Shown: positions 53,837 to 63,758, counted from the first letter of the stretch. The stretch is DNA of 64,000 nt from an uncultured bacterium (GCA_949288725.1 CASELF010000102.1:36072-100071); one strand, 5' to 3'. Numbers and translations are program-made. Notes: generated by a model from the sequence alone, not told the origin.

Positions 53837-55084
53837 TTATTTATATTCAGCATCTGTTACAGGTTCTAACCATGTTGTTGTATTGTTTGGAATATTTGTT
53901 TCTATAGAAATATGTGCAAATTCACTATTTGGGGATGCCCCATGCCAGTGGATTACGTCAGATGGAATTTTTACAACATCACCGGGTTTTAGAATTTGTA
54001 CAGGTTTTCCTTTCTCTTGATAGCGACCTTCACCTGCTGTTACAAGTAGAATTTGACCTCCTGAATGTTTGTGCCAATTTGTTCTTGCACCCTTTTCAAA
54101 AGTTACATTCCCAATAGATGAATTCCATTTGTCATCTTTTGTCACAAGCATCGTTAAATATGTTGTACCGGTAAAATATTTGTTATAAGGATTTATTTCA
54201 CCCTTTTTGAAGGGTTGAGATAATTCATTAACATCTGATTCTTCTATAACAGATTTTAGAAGTTTTAAAGATTTTATTGTGTCAGGAAATCCTACATAAG
54301 GTAAACATTGAATTATTGCAGAGGCTATTGTTTCTTTAGAATTTCCGACTTTTAAATTACCTTTTATATGACTTTTTAAAGTATCTGCATTACCTGATGT
54401 TTGCAAAATTGCAAGTACAAGTAATTCTCTTGTTTTAATATCAAGACCTTTTCTTGTATAAAAATCACCAAAACAAACTTCTGTTAAAAATTTGCTTGTA
54501 TCTTTTCCCATATCTTCAGGTAGTCCGCTTAAAGATTGTTCAATTTCGTCTCCATAAATAGGATTTTGTATTGCATAACCTTTTTCATATCTGTTCTTTT
54601 CATTTGTTGTTGATAAGTTTTCTAATGGTAATGTTATATTTTCTTCCTTAAAAACTTCATTCATAACATTTATGGCATTCAAAGTTTTTGGAAAACCTAT
54701 AAAAGGAGCACATTGATATATAATTTCTCTAACTTCTACAGGTGTTGCACCGGTATTTAATAAGGCTTTTATATGTGCTTTTAACTGAGGAAGAGTCTGC
54801 TGAACAGTTAAAGAAGTTACGGTTAGCATCTCTCTTGTTTTGTTATCTAAATTCCCAACGGCAAAAACTTCGCCAAAAATATATTTTTGCAAAATATTCA
54901 TCATCTCAGGATCTGTTCCTATATTAGGGTTCCACTCAGATTGGAAAAGTTCCTCATAATTCTTTTTACAAATTTCTTCTCTGCTTAAATTTTCCATATT
55001 TGCTTTGCTCCTTTCAGCATTACAAGGTGTATTGTTACATATTGCAAGCATTAATAACGATATTAAAACTATTCTTTTTAACAT
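53837..55084 (-). CDS. Carboxymuconolactone-decarboxylase-like tandem with cupin domain, exported
   Basis: 415 residues from the ATG at 55084 (GGAG upstream and a signal peptide LKRIVLISLLMLAICNNTPC follow); the frame extends 14 codons further but without support. Two CMD/AhpD-like helical domains lie at about 55-145 and 170-265 (TREMLTVTSLTVQQTLPQLK, TRELLVLAILQTSGNADTLK); neither has the CxxC-H of AhpD. A C-terminal cupin follows (about 300-390, TNWHKHSGGQILLVTAGEGR with metal His residues, then PSDVIHWHGAS). Such fusions are common next to LysR regulators and hydrolases. The role is probably detoxification of a small aromatic or peroxide compound. Confidence 0.88.
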   Translation of the reverse strand: MLKRIVLISLLMLAICNNTPCNAERSKANMENLSREEICKKNYEELFQSEWNPNIGTDPEMMNILQKYIFGEVFAVGNLDNKTREMLTVTSLTVQQTLPQLKAHIKALLNTGATPVEVREIIYQCAPFIGFPKTLNAINVMNEVFKEENITLPLENLSTTNEKNRYEKGYAIQNPIYGDEIEQSLSGLPEDMGKDTSKFLTEVCFGDFYTRKGLDIKTRELLVLAILQTSGNADTLKSHIKGNLKVGNSKETIASAIIQCLPYVGFPDTIKSLKLLKSVIEESDVNELSQPFKKGEINPYNKYFTGTTYLTMLVTKDDKWNSSIGNVTFEKGARTNWHKHSGGQILLVTAGEGRYQEKGKPVQILKPGDVVKIPSDVIHWHGASPNSEFAHISIETNIPNNTTTWLEPVTDAEYK

Positions 55085-55160
55085 ACTATTACTCCAAACG
55101 TTATACATAAATTTATTATTTAGCATGTTTAAATAAATAGCAAATACTTATATAGTATAA

Positions 55161-55187
55161 TTTTATATGCTTGACGAGCATATAAAA
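55161..55187. promoter_or_regulatory. LysR-type operator in the divergent promoter region
   Basis: Arms TTTTATATGCT and AGCATATAAAA (11 bp, perfect) around TGACG, containing a T-N11-A LysR box. It lies 19 bases before the lysR ATG and 76 bases from the start of the divergent CMD-cupin gene, so it can control both. Confidence 0.75.
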
Positions 55188-55205
55188 AACGATTAAAATA
55201 TTATT

Positions 55206-56099
55206 ATGGAAATCAGAGTACTAAAATATTTCTTAGCAGTAGCACAAGAAGAAAGCATTTCAAAAGCCGCAGAAAGCCTGCATATTACGCAACCAACCCT
55301 ATCAAGACAGTTGATGGACTTGGAAAATGAACTTAAAACAAAATTATTTATAAGAGGCAAAAGGAATAAAAAAGTTACCCTCACAGATGAAGGTAAATTA
55401 CTAAAAGCACGAGCACAAGAAATTGTAGAATTAGCCAACAAAACAGAATCAGAATTTATATTTGATGATAAAAATATTACAGGTGATATCTATATAGGCG
55501 GAGGTGAAACAGATGCAGTGAGAATTGTTGCAAAAGTGATAAAAAATTTATCAAAAGCCTACCCCGGAATAAACTACCAGCTCTATAGCGGAAACGGAGA
55601 AGATGTAACAGAAAAACTAAATAAAGGCTTGCTGGATTTTGGGCTATTTATAGAACCAGTAGATAAAAAAGAGTATGGATTTATACAACTTCCACAAAAT
55701 GACAAATGGGGAATTTTGATGCGAAAAGACTCACCGCTTGCCCAAAAGGATTATATTGAACCTAAAGATTTAAAAGAAATCCCAATACTATCATCCCGCC
55801 AATTTCTTGTGAAAAATCTTATATCAGGCTGGCTTGGATATGATTTTGATAAACTTAATATTGTCGGCACATACAATCTTTTATACAACGCATCAATTTT
55901 GGTGGATGAAGGTTTTGGCAACGCAATATGTATTGACAAATTGATAAACTTTACAGGAGAAAGCAATTTATGCTTCAAACCATTTAAACCCACGTTAGAA
56001 GTCGGAATTTTAATTGCGTGGAAGAAAAATCAACCACTTTCAAAATGTGCAAAACTTTTCTTACAAAAACTACAACAAGAAATGCAACATTATAATTAG
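55206..56099 (+). CDS. LysR-family transcriptional regulator
   Basis: 297 residues. N-terminal winged HTH (MEIRVLKYFLAVAQEESISK, then AAESLHITQPTLSRQL) and a substrate-binding co-inducer domain from about residue 90 (GDIYIGGGETDAVRIVAKVI). Divergent to the CMD-cupin/acetyltransferase/hydrolase operon with a palindromic site between. It most likely activates that operon on a small effector and represses itself. Confidence 0.95.
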   Translation: MEIRVLKYFLAVAQEESISKAAESLHITQPTLSRQLMDLENELKTKLFIRGKRNKKVTLTDEGKLLKARAQEIVELANKTESEFIFDDKNITGDIYIGGGETDAVRIVAKVIKNLSKAYPGINYQLYSGNGEDVTEKLNKGLLDFGLFIEPVDKKEYGFIQLPQNDKWGILMRKDSPLAQKDYIEPKDLKEIPILSSRQFLVKNLISGWLGYDFDKLNIVGTYNLLYNASILVDEGFGNAICIDKLINFTGESNLCFKPFKPTLEVGILIAWKKNQPLSKCAKLFLQKLQQEMQHYN

Positions 56100-56252
56100 C
56101 AAAATATAAAAATAGACAGTTTAAAACAACATTAGAGTCAATATTATTAAGAAATATTAAGCAAGACAAAACTACAAACCCACTCCTACGAGAGATACAG
56201 GCGATAATTTTTAGAACCTCAAAAGGATTAATTCCAAAGGATTACTAAAGGC

Positions 56253-56281
56253 TTGAATTATTATAAAAACACTATTATAAT
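56253..56281 (+). promoter_or_regulatory. Sigma70-type promoter of the autotransporter gene
   Basis: TTGAAT at 56253-56258 and TATAAT at 56276-56281 with a 17-base spacer, about 120 bases before the start. The resulting leader is long; no known riboswitch was recognised in it. Confidence 0.6.
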
Positions 56282-56401
56282 ATAGATATATACTGGATAT
56301 ACTATATTTATAAATGTTACAATCCACCCCCAAAGCATAAAGAATCAAGTGGAACTAGTCGATAAGGGAAATATCGATAATAGTGAATGAGGATGATGAA
56401 G

Positions 56402-59400
56402 ATGAATAGATTTGCCAAGTACAAAACTATTAAAAATTTAATGATAGCTTCAATACTGGCGCTTGGAATAAATAGTGCTTATGCTAATGATGAGTTGGCA
56501 CCTATACCAAATGCTGCTGAAAAGAACCCTCAAGGAACTCTGGATAAACTTGCAGGTCAACAAATCCCTAATACTGATCCGGTGCAATATTACCCAACAA
56601 ATGGTAGTGCTTATACACTTACTAAGGTTCAAGAAGGCGGAGAAAAACCTTCTGGAGATAACATTGTTACTAAATTTATTTATAACAATCAAACTCAATC
56701 CCTTACTCCTGTTTACTACCAATTAGACTTGAAACAAACAACTTATGGAGATGGTGATAGTGTTAAATACTACGGATGGGATATAGATAAAAATGGGAAT
56801 AAAACTTTTGGCAATGTCGAACAGGCAAATCCCGAGATTACTGTAAAATATAATAATACAACAAGCAGCCATTATGAAAATACGGTTGATAACTCTACAT
56901 TAGATATAAATTCAAATTTCGTTGACATAAAAATAGAAAACGGCGCCAATATATATGGCGGGGCGATATATAATCATGGGGAAGATGCAAAATTAAACAT
57001 AATAAATGGCGATTTTGTAAATAACGGTATTCAAACTGATGCGGTTGAAGGTGGTGCTATAGCAAATACAGGAAATGCATCTATTGAAAAAATAAATGGA
57101 AATTTCATTAATAATTATGTACATTCAACAACTATAAACAGAGCCTATGGTGGTGCAATTTTTAACGACGAATCAGTAATAGAAACAATAACAGGAAATT
57201 TTATTGGAAACTATGCTCAAAAAGATTTGTATAAAACTAATATGGTAGATACAATGGGTGGGGCAATTGCTAATTACGGAGAGATAAATAACTTACAAGG
57301 AAATTTCATTGGGAATTATGCGTTCGTTAATAATACAGAAGGAGGCACCAGTTATGGTGGAGGGATTTCCAACTATGGGGATTTAGGCAATGTTACAGGG
57401 GCCTTTATAGGAAATTATACACAATCTACCAATAGTTCAGCTGGCGGGGCAATATATAATACTACAACCATTAATAATTTGACTGGAGACTTTATTGGAA
57501 ACTATTCATTTTCTGCAAAGTTGTATGCCAATGGAGGGGCTATATATAATTCAGGTAATAATGCCCAAATAACAAACATAACTGGCGACTTCATTGGAAA
57601 CTATGTCTCAGGAAATACATATACCTACGGTGGAGCAATTTTTAATTCGGGGAGTAATTCTCAAATCGAAAATATAGTTGGTAATTTTATTGGGAACCAC
57701 ACATCTGCAAAAGAAGATGCTTATGGCGGTGCTATATACAACTTTATGAGCCATATCAATAACATTACAGGCGATTTCATTAACAATTATGCTGAAGGTA
57801 ATACAGCCGTAGGTGGAGCAATTATTAATTATAATGCCGTCAATCAAACTACAATAAACAATATAACCGGAAATTTTATTAATAATTATGTTACCGGTAA
57901 ATCATACGGTTACGGCGGAGCGATATACAATACAAACTCTATTGACAATATAAAAGGCAATTTTATAAGAAACCATATTATTGTAAATAACACTTCAGAC
58001 AAAACTACCGGAATAGGTGGAGCAATTTATAATTCTACTAACAAAATCAATAATATAAAAAGTAATTTTATCGGCAATTACATAGATGCCACAGGAACTA
58101 ACGCAACAGCAGCAGCAGGAGCAATATCTAATTCTAATAATGGGATAATTGAAAATATAACCGGAGATTTTACAGATAACTATGTTCAAAGCAATACAAA
58201 TGCTTTGGGAGGAGCAATATATAATTACTATGGACAGATAACCACGATAAACAGTAATTTTAATAATAATAAAACCACAGGAAATTCCCAAAGTTATGGA
58301 GGCGCAATATATAATGGTGGTAGTACACTAGAATCAATAACTGGTAATTTTAACAATAACACCTCAGAAGCCTCAGAAGGGAAAGCCCAAGGTGGTGCTA
58401 TATACAATGGTGGAACTACAATAACCAATATAATTGGCGATTTTAACAATAATTCAGCAAAAGGTAACACTAATGCTTATGGTGGTGCAATAAATAATAG
58501 TGCCAGCAAAATAACTGAAATTTCAGGAGATTTCACAAACAACAGCGCAATATCAGAAACTACAAACGCGAAAGGCGGCGCTATTTATAGTTCAGGAAGT
58601 GAAATCGGAGAAATCAGAGGAAGTTTTATCAATAACTATGCTAAAGCAGAAGAAGGCGAGGCTAAAGGCGGAGCAATCTATTCTAATAACGATATTACAA
58701 TTGTTGCAGATAATGGTAATCAGGTTGTTTTCAGCGGTAACTACACTGAATCTAACGGCATTAAAGATGATAACGCTATTTATTTAGATAATGCTCAATC
58801 TACTTTATCTTTTAAACTTGCCCAAGGCGGTTCTGTTTATATGCAAGATAATATTGATGGGGCTTCTTTAACTGACGAAAATGATGGAACCAGTCAGTAC
58901 TACAATGTTAATATTCAAGGCGATAACAAAGATAATACAACTTTCTATATGCTTAATGATATCAGAAACGCTGATGTGACTGTTGAAAACACTACTTTAA
59001 ATACCATTAATAACCAAACCCACATTTACGATTTTAATAGTTTCACTCTTAACAATGATACAAATTTTGTTGCTGATGTTGACCTTGCTAATAATGAAAT
59101 GGATAGATTTACTGCTAATTCTTACGGTGAACATAAAGGTAATTTAAACGTTGTCGGGATGAACATGTTATCTGATGCTCCGGATAATCAAGATGTTACT
59201 GAAATTTATTTTGCTCAACAAGGTCTAAAAGACAATGTTGTTAATGGGGTTAATGAAACGCCTACTTCTTACCAAACTACTGCGTACACTCCTATCTATA
59301 AATACAACGTTATGTATGACAATAGAGAGGATGCCGGATATTTCTTATTCACTAAAGGAGATAAAGTTTTTGTTCCGGGAGGAACTGGAGGAACTACAGT

Positions 59401-60571
59401 AACCCCTACTCCTGGTGGCAATGCTAGTGATGCTTTTAACCCTAGTGTTTTATCTTCGCCTGTTGCTGCTCAAGCGGGGGCTTATGCTGCTCAAAATGCC
59501 GCTTTTAACTATGCTTTCCAACACGCTGATACTTTTATGCCTTTACCTGCTACTGAAAGATTTGCGCTGAAAAATGCTAATCGATATGCAATTACAGGAT
59601 ACGATAAGTTAGAAGCTGTGGATAATGAATTCCATAACAAGGCTATCTGGGTTAGACCTTATACTAGTTTTGAAAATATTCCACTTAAAAATGGGCCTAA
59701 AGTTGACACTATTACTTATGGTACTTTAATTGGCGGTGATAGTGATTTTAAAGAACTGCGTCACGGATGGGGTACTGTATTTACAGGGTACATTGGGTAT
59801 AACGGTAGTTCGCAATCTTATTCCGGCGTTAACACTTACCAAAATGGTGGCTTAATCGGGGCTACTCAAACCTTCTACAAAGGTAACTTCTTCACTGCTA
59901 TCACTGCCAGTGCCGGGGCTTCTGCTGGTGAATCTCACAATATGTACGGGAACGAAAATTTCTCTACGCTTATGGCGGGCGTTGCCAATAAAACCGGATA
60001 TAACCTTGAATTTAAAGATGGAAAATTCATTATTCAACCTACTTTAATGTTGGCTTACAGTTTTATTAACACTTTTGATTACGGAAATAGTGCAGGCGTT
60101 AAGATTAATTCTGACCCGTTACACGCTATTCAGATTAACCCTAATATTAAATTCATTGGAAACCTGAAAAACGGTTGGCAACCTTATGCAAGTGTCGGAA
60201 TGGTTTGGAACATTTTGGATGATACTAAGGTTATGGCTAATGACGTTAGACTCCCTGAAATGAGCATTAAACCTTATGTTGAATATGGCGTTGGTATTCA
60301 AAAGCGTTGGAAAGACAAATGCACAGGTTATTTACAAGCTATGATTAGAAACGGTGGTAGAAACGGTATCGTTTTGACTGGTGGTTTCAGATGGGCTATC
60401 GGTAATGAAGGCAAACCTATTGAAAAAGTTTCTAATCCACAAAATAAAACTGCTCAAACTTCCAATAATGACAGAAAAATTTTAAAACAACTTTCTCCTG
60501 CGCAAAGAACTGCTCTTGGGGCTAAACCGCAGAATACTACAAGAACCTCCAGTATTGGGCTAATTAAATAA
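56402..60571 (+). CDS. Pmp-like autotransporter with GGAI/FxxN repeats
   Basis: 1389 residues from the ATG at 56402, chosen because GAGG lies 9 bases upstream; four earlier ATGs are in frame. Signal peptide (NLMIASILALGINSAYA). The passenger from about 185 to 765 carries about 19 repeats, each with a GGAIYN/GGAIFN unit and an FIGNY/FINNY unit (F-x-x-N). This is the dual signature of chlamydial Pmp repeats, which form a surface beta-helix. A smaller region (about 770-1075) and an autotransporter beta-barrel (about 1079-1335, starting AIWVRPYTSF and ending FRWAIG) follow. About 55 residues extend beyond the expected terminal strand, which is unusual. Probable surface adhesin. Confidence 0.88.
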   Translation: MNRFAKYKTIKNLMIASILALGINSAYANDELAPIPNAAEKNPQGTLDKLAGQQIPNTDPVQYYPTNGSAYTLTKVQEGGEKPSGDNIVTKFIYNNQTQSLTPVYYQLDLKQTTYGDGDSVKYYGWDIDKNGNKTFGNVEQANPEITVKYNNTTSSHYENTVDNSTLDINSNFVDIKIENGANIYGGAIYNHGEDAKLNIINGDFVNNGIQTDAVEGGAIANTGNASIEKINGNFINNYVHSTTINRAYGGAIFNDESVIETITGNFIGNYAQKDLYKTNMVDTMGGAIANYGEINNLQGNFIGNYAFVNNTEGGTSYGGGISNYGDLGNVTGAFIGNYTQSTNSSAGGAIYNTTTINNLTGDFIGNYSFSAKLYANGGAIYNSGNNAQITNITGDFIGNYVSGNTYTYGGAIFNSGSNSQIENIVGNFIGNHTSAKEDAYGGAIYNFMSHINNITGDFINNYAEGNTAVGGAIINYNAVNQTTINNITGNFINNYVTGKSYGYGGAIYNTNSIDNIKGNFIRNHIIVNNTSDKTTGIGGAIYNSTNKINNIKSNFIGNYIDATGTNATAAAGAISNSNNGIIENITGDFTDNYVQSNTNALGGAIYNYYGQITTINSNFNNNKTTGNSQSYGGAIYNGGSTLESITGNFNNNTSEASEGKAQGGAIYNGGTTITNIIGDFNNNSAKGNTNAYGGAINNSASKITEISGDFTNNSAISETTNAKGGAIYSSGSEIGEIRGSFINNYAKAEEGEAKGGAIYSNNDITIVADNGNQVVFSGNYTESNGIKDDNAIYLDNAQSTLSFKLAQGGSVYMQDNIDGASLTDENDGTSQYYNVNIQGDNKDNTTFYMLNDIRNADVTVENTTLNTINNQTHIYDFNSFTLNNDTNFVADVDLANNEMDRFTANSYGEHKGNLNVVGMNMLSDAPDNQDVTEIYFAQQGLKDNVVNGVNETPTSYQTTAYTPIYKYNVMYDNREDAGYFLFTKGDKVFVPGGTGGTTVTPTPGGNASDAFNPSVLSSPVAAQAGAYAAQNAAFNYAFQHADTFMPLPATERFALKNANRYAITGYDKLEAVDNEFHNKAIWVRPYTSFENIPLKNGPKVDTITYGTLIGGDSDFKELRHGWGTVFTGYIGYNGSSQSYSGVNTYQNGGLIGATQTFYKGNFFTAITASAGASAGESHNMYGNENFSTLMAGVANKTGYNLEFKDGKFIIQPTLMLAYSFINTFDYGNSAGVKINSDPLHAIQINPNIKFIGNLKNGWQPYASVGMVWNILDDTKVMANDVRLPEMSIKPYVEYGVGIQKRWKDKCTGYLQAMIRNGGRNGIVLTGGFRWAIGNEGKPIEKVSNPQNKTAQTSNNDRKILKQLSPAQRTALGAKPQNTTRTSSIGLIK

Positions 60572-60669
60572 CTGTAAGGTTTTATTAACTTTTTGTCGAT
60601 AATATAGCAAATTTTCATTTCTACCTGATTTGTAATAAACGTGTAGTTTAAGCAAATAGGATTCAATAA

Positions 60670-63537
60670 ATGAAAATTTCCCCAATTAATTCTTTTCAAG
60701 TTCCTCAATATAAGAAAGAGGTTAAACAAAATTCATCAGTTAAGAACTTTCCACAAAACAACCCAATAAATCCATTAGGATATAATGATTATCTGCTATC
60801 CTTTGGGGCTAGAGTTGATAAAGGCTTAGAACGCTTTTATGATACAAACAAAGACAGAATGCCGCAAACGGTTAGGGATTATATCGAAAATCTTGATGAT
60901 AAATCAAAATATTCACCATTAGAAGCACAAAAAAATGCTTATGAAAAGTTGGAAAGTGCTCAAACTATTGAAGATATAAAAAAAGCATATCCGCAAGAAA
61001 AGTTATTTGAAAATTTAATCAATCCTATTGACTCACATGCAACAAGAGGAATATTAAATTCTATCAGAGAGAACGATGAATTATTAAAAATAAGTGACCA
61101 AGGTGTATTGAAAGATAAAAGTAATTTAACGGTTTACTTAGTAAAGAAAATATTTTTAGAAGATAAAACAATTGAAGAAATTAATCAGGATTTAGACAAA
61201 GATCTTGACGAAGATTTTAAAGCAGATTTTAAATTTAAAAATAAAGATTCTCAATACATTCACACATCAACACTAAATGCTCTTGGAATAAAAGCACCGC
61301 AATTTGAATACAGACAATCTTTGCGATATACACGTGATGGATATTCAGATTTAGTCGGTGATAAAATTTCAGAAGGTCAAAGAGCTTTTTGGGATTCATT
61401 GTCAACAGAAGATAGAACCGCAAGAGCCAGAGTATCAGCTCAAAAATTTGAAAAATGGTGGACATCACTAACTAAAAATCAAATTCTTGATATGCTTGCA
61501 GAACAAAAAACAGAACTTGATATGCTGAAAGAATTTAAAAAATTCCAACGTGCAGAAAAGAAAAAAACCCCTCAACCGGAAGAAAATATTGAACAAGAAG
61601 AAATAACAAAACCAATAAAACATACTAAAGTAGGTTCAAATAAACTTAGCCAAGATGAGTTATTCATAATGTGGGCATCTAATACGCTTAAAATATATCA
61701 AGAAAAATTAACCGAAGCCGAAAAAGATACACTACACATAAAAAGAATGCAACGACTGACCCAACGCTGGGCGCAAATGACACCGGAAGAAAGAACCGAT
61801 TACATTTCCAAAATGAAAACGGGTTCAGATCCTTTAAGATATACAATGATTGATGCGTGGAATCATAGCACAAATTTATTAAAAGATTTATCTCAACACT
61901 TGAGAGAAAATCAAATTTATAAACCTGCTGATTTACTATATTCAACACAAGAATTTAGTGAATTTCAATCAAAAGTCATGACCGAATTTTGGGACAACCA
62001 TCCGGAATACGCAGACCAATTAGGAACTAACATTCAAAAATCGCAAGAAAAAATTCAAAAAGCCATTTCAAGCGGAACTTTTGAAGAATTAAAAAAAGCA
62101 ATTATGCGTGACAAAAACCAACGTATAAAAGAAATGGAAAAATTCAAACAAAAATCCCCAATAATAGAACAACACCCAACAAATAAAACTCCTGAATATA
62201 TGATTGAATTTAAAAATTCATACTACAAAATATTAGGCGGACAAATAAAAAATCTTCCGCAAGAATATATAAATGATTACTTCAAAAGTATAGAAGACGG
62301 ATTTTCACAAGAACAAATTGAGGCCTGGACAAGAAACTTAAATGGACAACCCCTGACAGAAAAAGATAGAGAACTATTAATCCAGATAAGCCAAACAGAA
62401 CCTAAAAACAGTAAAAAAATTAACCGAGCAATAGAAGGTGCCTTAGCAGATACACTTTATGAATGTACTAAAAATCCTCAAGTATATCTTCTATCTCATT
62501 CTGATTTAAAAGTTGCTCTATATCAAATTGATAGAGGCGAAAGTTCTATTAGCATAGGTTCTCATAAATTGAACAGAAACTTTGAATTTAATATTTTGAA
62601 AAGAAAATTTGACAAAAATAGAATTGCCTTTTTATACAACAAATATAAGCAAGACTTAAGCGACGAAGAATTAAGTTCTATTGCCCATGAATACTTTAAA
62701 ATAAAAAATGATACTCCATTGCAGCAAAAAGATTACCAACCACTGATTGAATATATGAAAACATACGGCAAATCCTTGAATATTATATTCTCAGAAAAAA
62801 GCACCTACCCGCCACTTGTCAAAGCAGCAATGTTTAGTCGTTTTGCTTTGAATATGCCAAGAGAAATTTCACAAAATTATCAAAGTTTGCTCCTGGCAGA
62901 TGGAACTATACCATTTGAAAAAGAAGAAGAATTGCAAAAACTTAAATTCCTATTAACAAAACGATTTGATTTTGTTCCTAAAATATATATGGATAGGTAT
63001 CTATCAGAATTTTCAAAAGAAATACGCCAAACCCCAAATCTGGATTTTACAAATATTAAAAAAGGCTGTACAAAAAGAACAGACCCAAAAACAACAGCCA
63101 AATTACTAATTCTGCCCAAACAACAGTTCCAAACAATAAATGCTTTGAGAACTCTTGCAATGGAAGAAGCATTAGCTGATGTTCTATATGATGCAACAGG
63201 AAATATTGATGTATACAAACTCCAATTTGAAGAACTATGTGACAATCTGGAAATATTCAGAATGGTGAAAAAATACCCGACAGAGACAAGAAACTATACA
63301 AGTACAAAAGGCGATAAGATAAGTTTAACTGCTGTAAAAAGACCAAATGTAAGCAAACTACAACAAGAATACCTGGAATATATAAATCAAATTGCAGATT
63401 GGGTAAATAGCGATGTAAAAGCAGGAAAAGGTACTTTTGAAGACTTGTTATATATCTTAAACCCTGATGAAAACATGCCGGAAAAAGATGATGCTGTAAC
63501 AAAAAGAATTAAATTATACGGTTTAAATCTGAAATAA
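60670..63537 (+). CDS. Large orphan protein with N-terminal LSFGARV leader
   Basis: 955 residues without signal peptide, membrane helices or enzymes I recognise. The N-terminus (MKISPINSFQVPQYKKEVKQ) runs to a short conserved-looking element near residue 46 (YLLSFGARVDKGLERFYDTN), followed by a helical, charged body with repeated Trp/Phe-rich motifs (AQKFEKWWTSLTKNQILDML). There are other repeated short units, for example LTEKDRELLIQISQTEPKNS and similar, and related segments EEALADVLYDATGN and EGALADTLYECTKN near both halves of the C-terminal part, so the protein seems to have internal repeats. The leader resembles two other proteins in this window. Function unknown; the size and leader suggest a secreted or envelope-targeted effector-like protein. 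Confidence 0.78.
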   Translation: MKISPINSFQVPQYKKEVKQNSSVKNFPQNNPINPLGYNDYLLSFGARVDKGLERFYDTNKDRMPQTVRDYIENLDDKSKYSPLEAQKNAYEKLESAQTIEDIKKAYPQEKLFENLINPIDSHATRGILNSIRENDELLKISDQGVLKDKSNLTVYLVKKIFLEDKTIEEINQDLDKDLDEDFKADFKFKNKDSQYIHTSTLNALGIKAPQFEYRQSLRYTRDGYSDLVGDKISEGQRAFWDSLSTEDRTARARVSAQKFEKWWTSLTKNQILDMLAEQKTELDMLKEFKKFQRAEKKKTPQPEENIEQEEITKPIKHTKVGSNKLSQDELFIMWASNTLKIYQEKLTEAEKDTLHIKRMQRLTQRWAQMTPEERTDYISKMKTGSDPLRYTMIDAWNHSTNLLKDLSQHLRENQIYKPADLLYSTQEFSEFQSKVMTEFWDNHPEYADQLGTNIQKSQEKIQKAISSGTFEELKKAIMRDKNQRIKEMEKFKQKSPIIEQHPTNKTPEYMIEFKNSYYKILGGQIKNLPQEYINDYFKSIEDGFSQEQIEAWTRNLNGQPLTEKDRELLIQISQTEPKNSKKINRAIEGALADTLYECTKNPQVYLLSHSDLKVALYQIDRGESSISIGSHKLNRNFEFNILKRKFDKNRIAFLYNKYKQDLSDEELSSIAHEYFKIKNDTPLQQKDYQPLIEYMKTYGKSLNIIFSEKSTYPPLVKAAMFSRFALNMPREISQNYQSLLLADGTIPFEKEEELQKLKFLLTKRFDFVPKIYMDRYLSEFSKEIRQTPNLDFTNIKKGCTKRTDPKTTAKLLILPKQQFQTINALRTLAMEEALADVLYDATGNIDVYKLQFEELCDNLEIFRMVKKYPTETRNYTSTKGDKISLTAVKRPNVSKLQQEYLEYINQIADWVNSDVKAGKGTFEDLLYILNPDENMPEKDDAVTKRIKLYGLNLK

Positions 63538-63553
63538 TATCAATATTGATATT
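63536..63553. repeat. 18-bp perfect palindrome at the end of the orphan gene
   Basis: AATATCAAT followed by ATTGATATT, directly over and after the stop codon. It has no loop, so as an RNA hairpin it is weak; it may be a protein binding site or mere AT-rich symmetry. Confidence 0.35.
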
Positions 63554-63639
63554 AAAAATATATTTTCATAAACGAAATAAGTCTGTTAGAAACATACACC
63601 CCATTGCTTCTATAAAACGGCGAAAACAACTAGTTTAAA

Positions 63640-63654
63640 AATGGCGGGAACGAC
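63640..63654. repeat. Direct repeat, first copy (15 bp)
   Basis: AATGGCGGGAACGAC, identical to 63861-63875, 221 bases apart start to start. The interval holds one hairpin and one terminator. Confidence 0.6.
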
Positions 63655-63758
63655 AAGGCTGTCTTGAGTCGCTCGCGTTAAACGGCAATTCCGTGTTTTG
63701 ACTACGTGATTTTATTACTTGTCAAAAACACTCCAGCCTCTGCTCGCTCCTCGTTCGT

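Noticed and set aside
56950..58700. Repetitive DNA (GGAGCAATATATAAT-like units) as a possible repeat array
   Set aside because: It is the in-frame GGAI/FxxN repeat region of the autotransporter; units vary in length and stay in frame.
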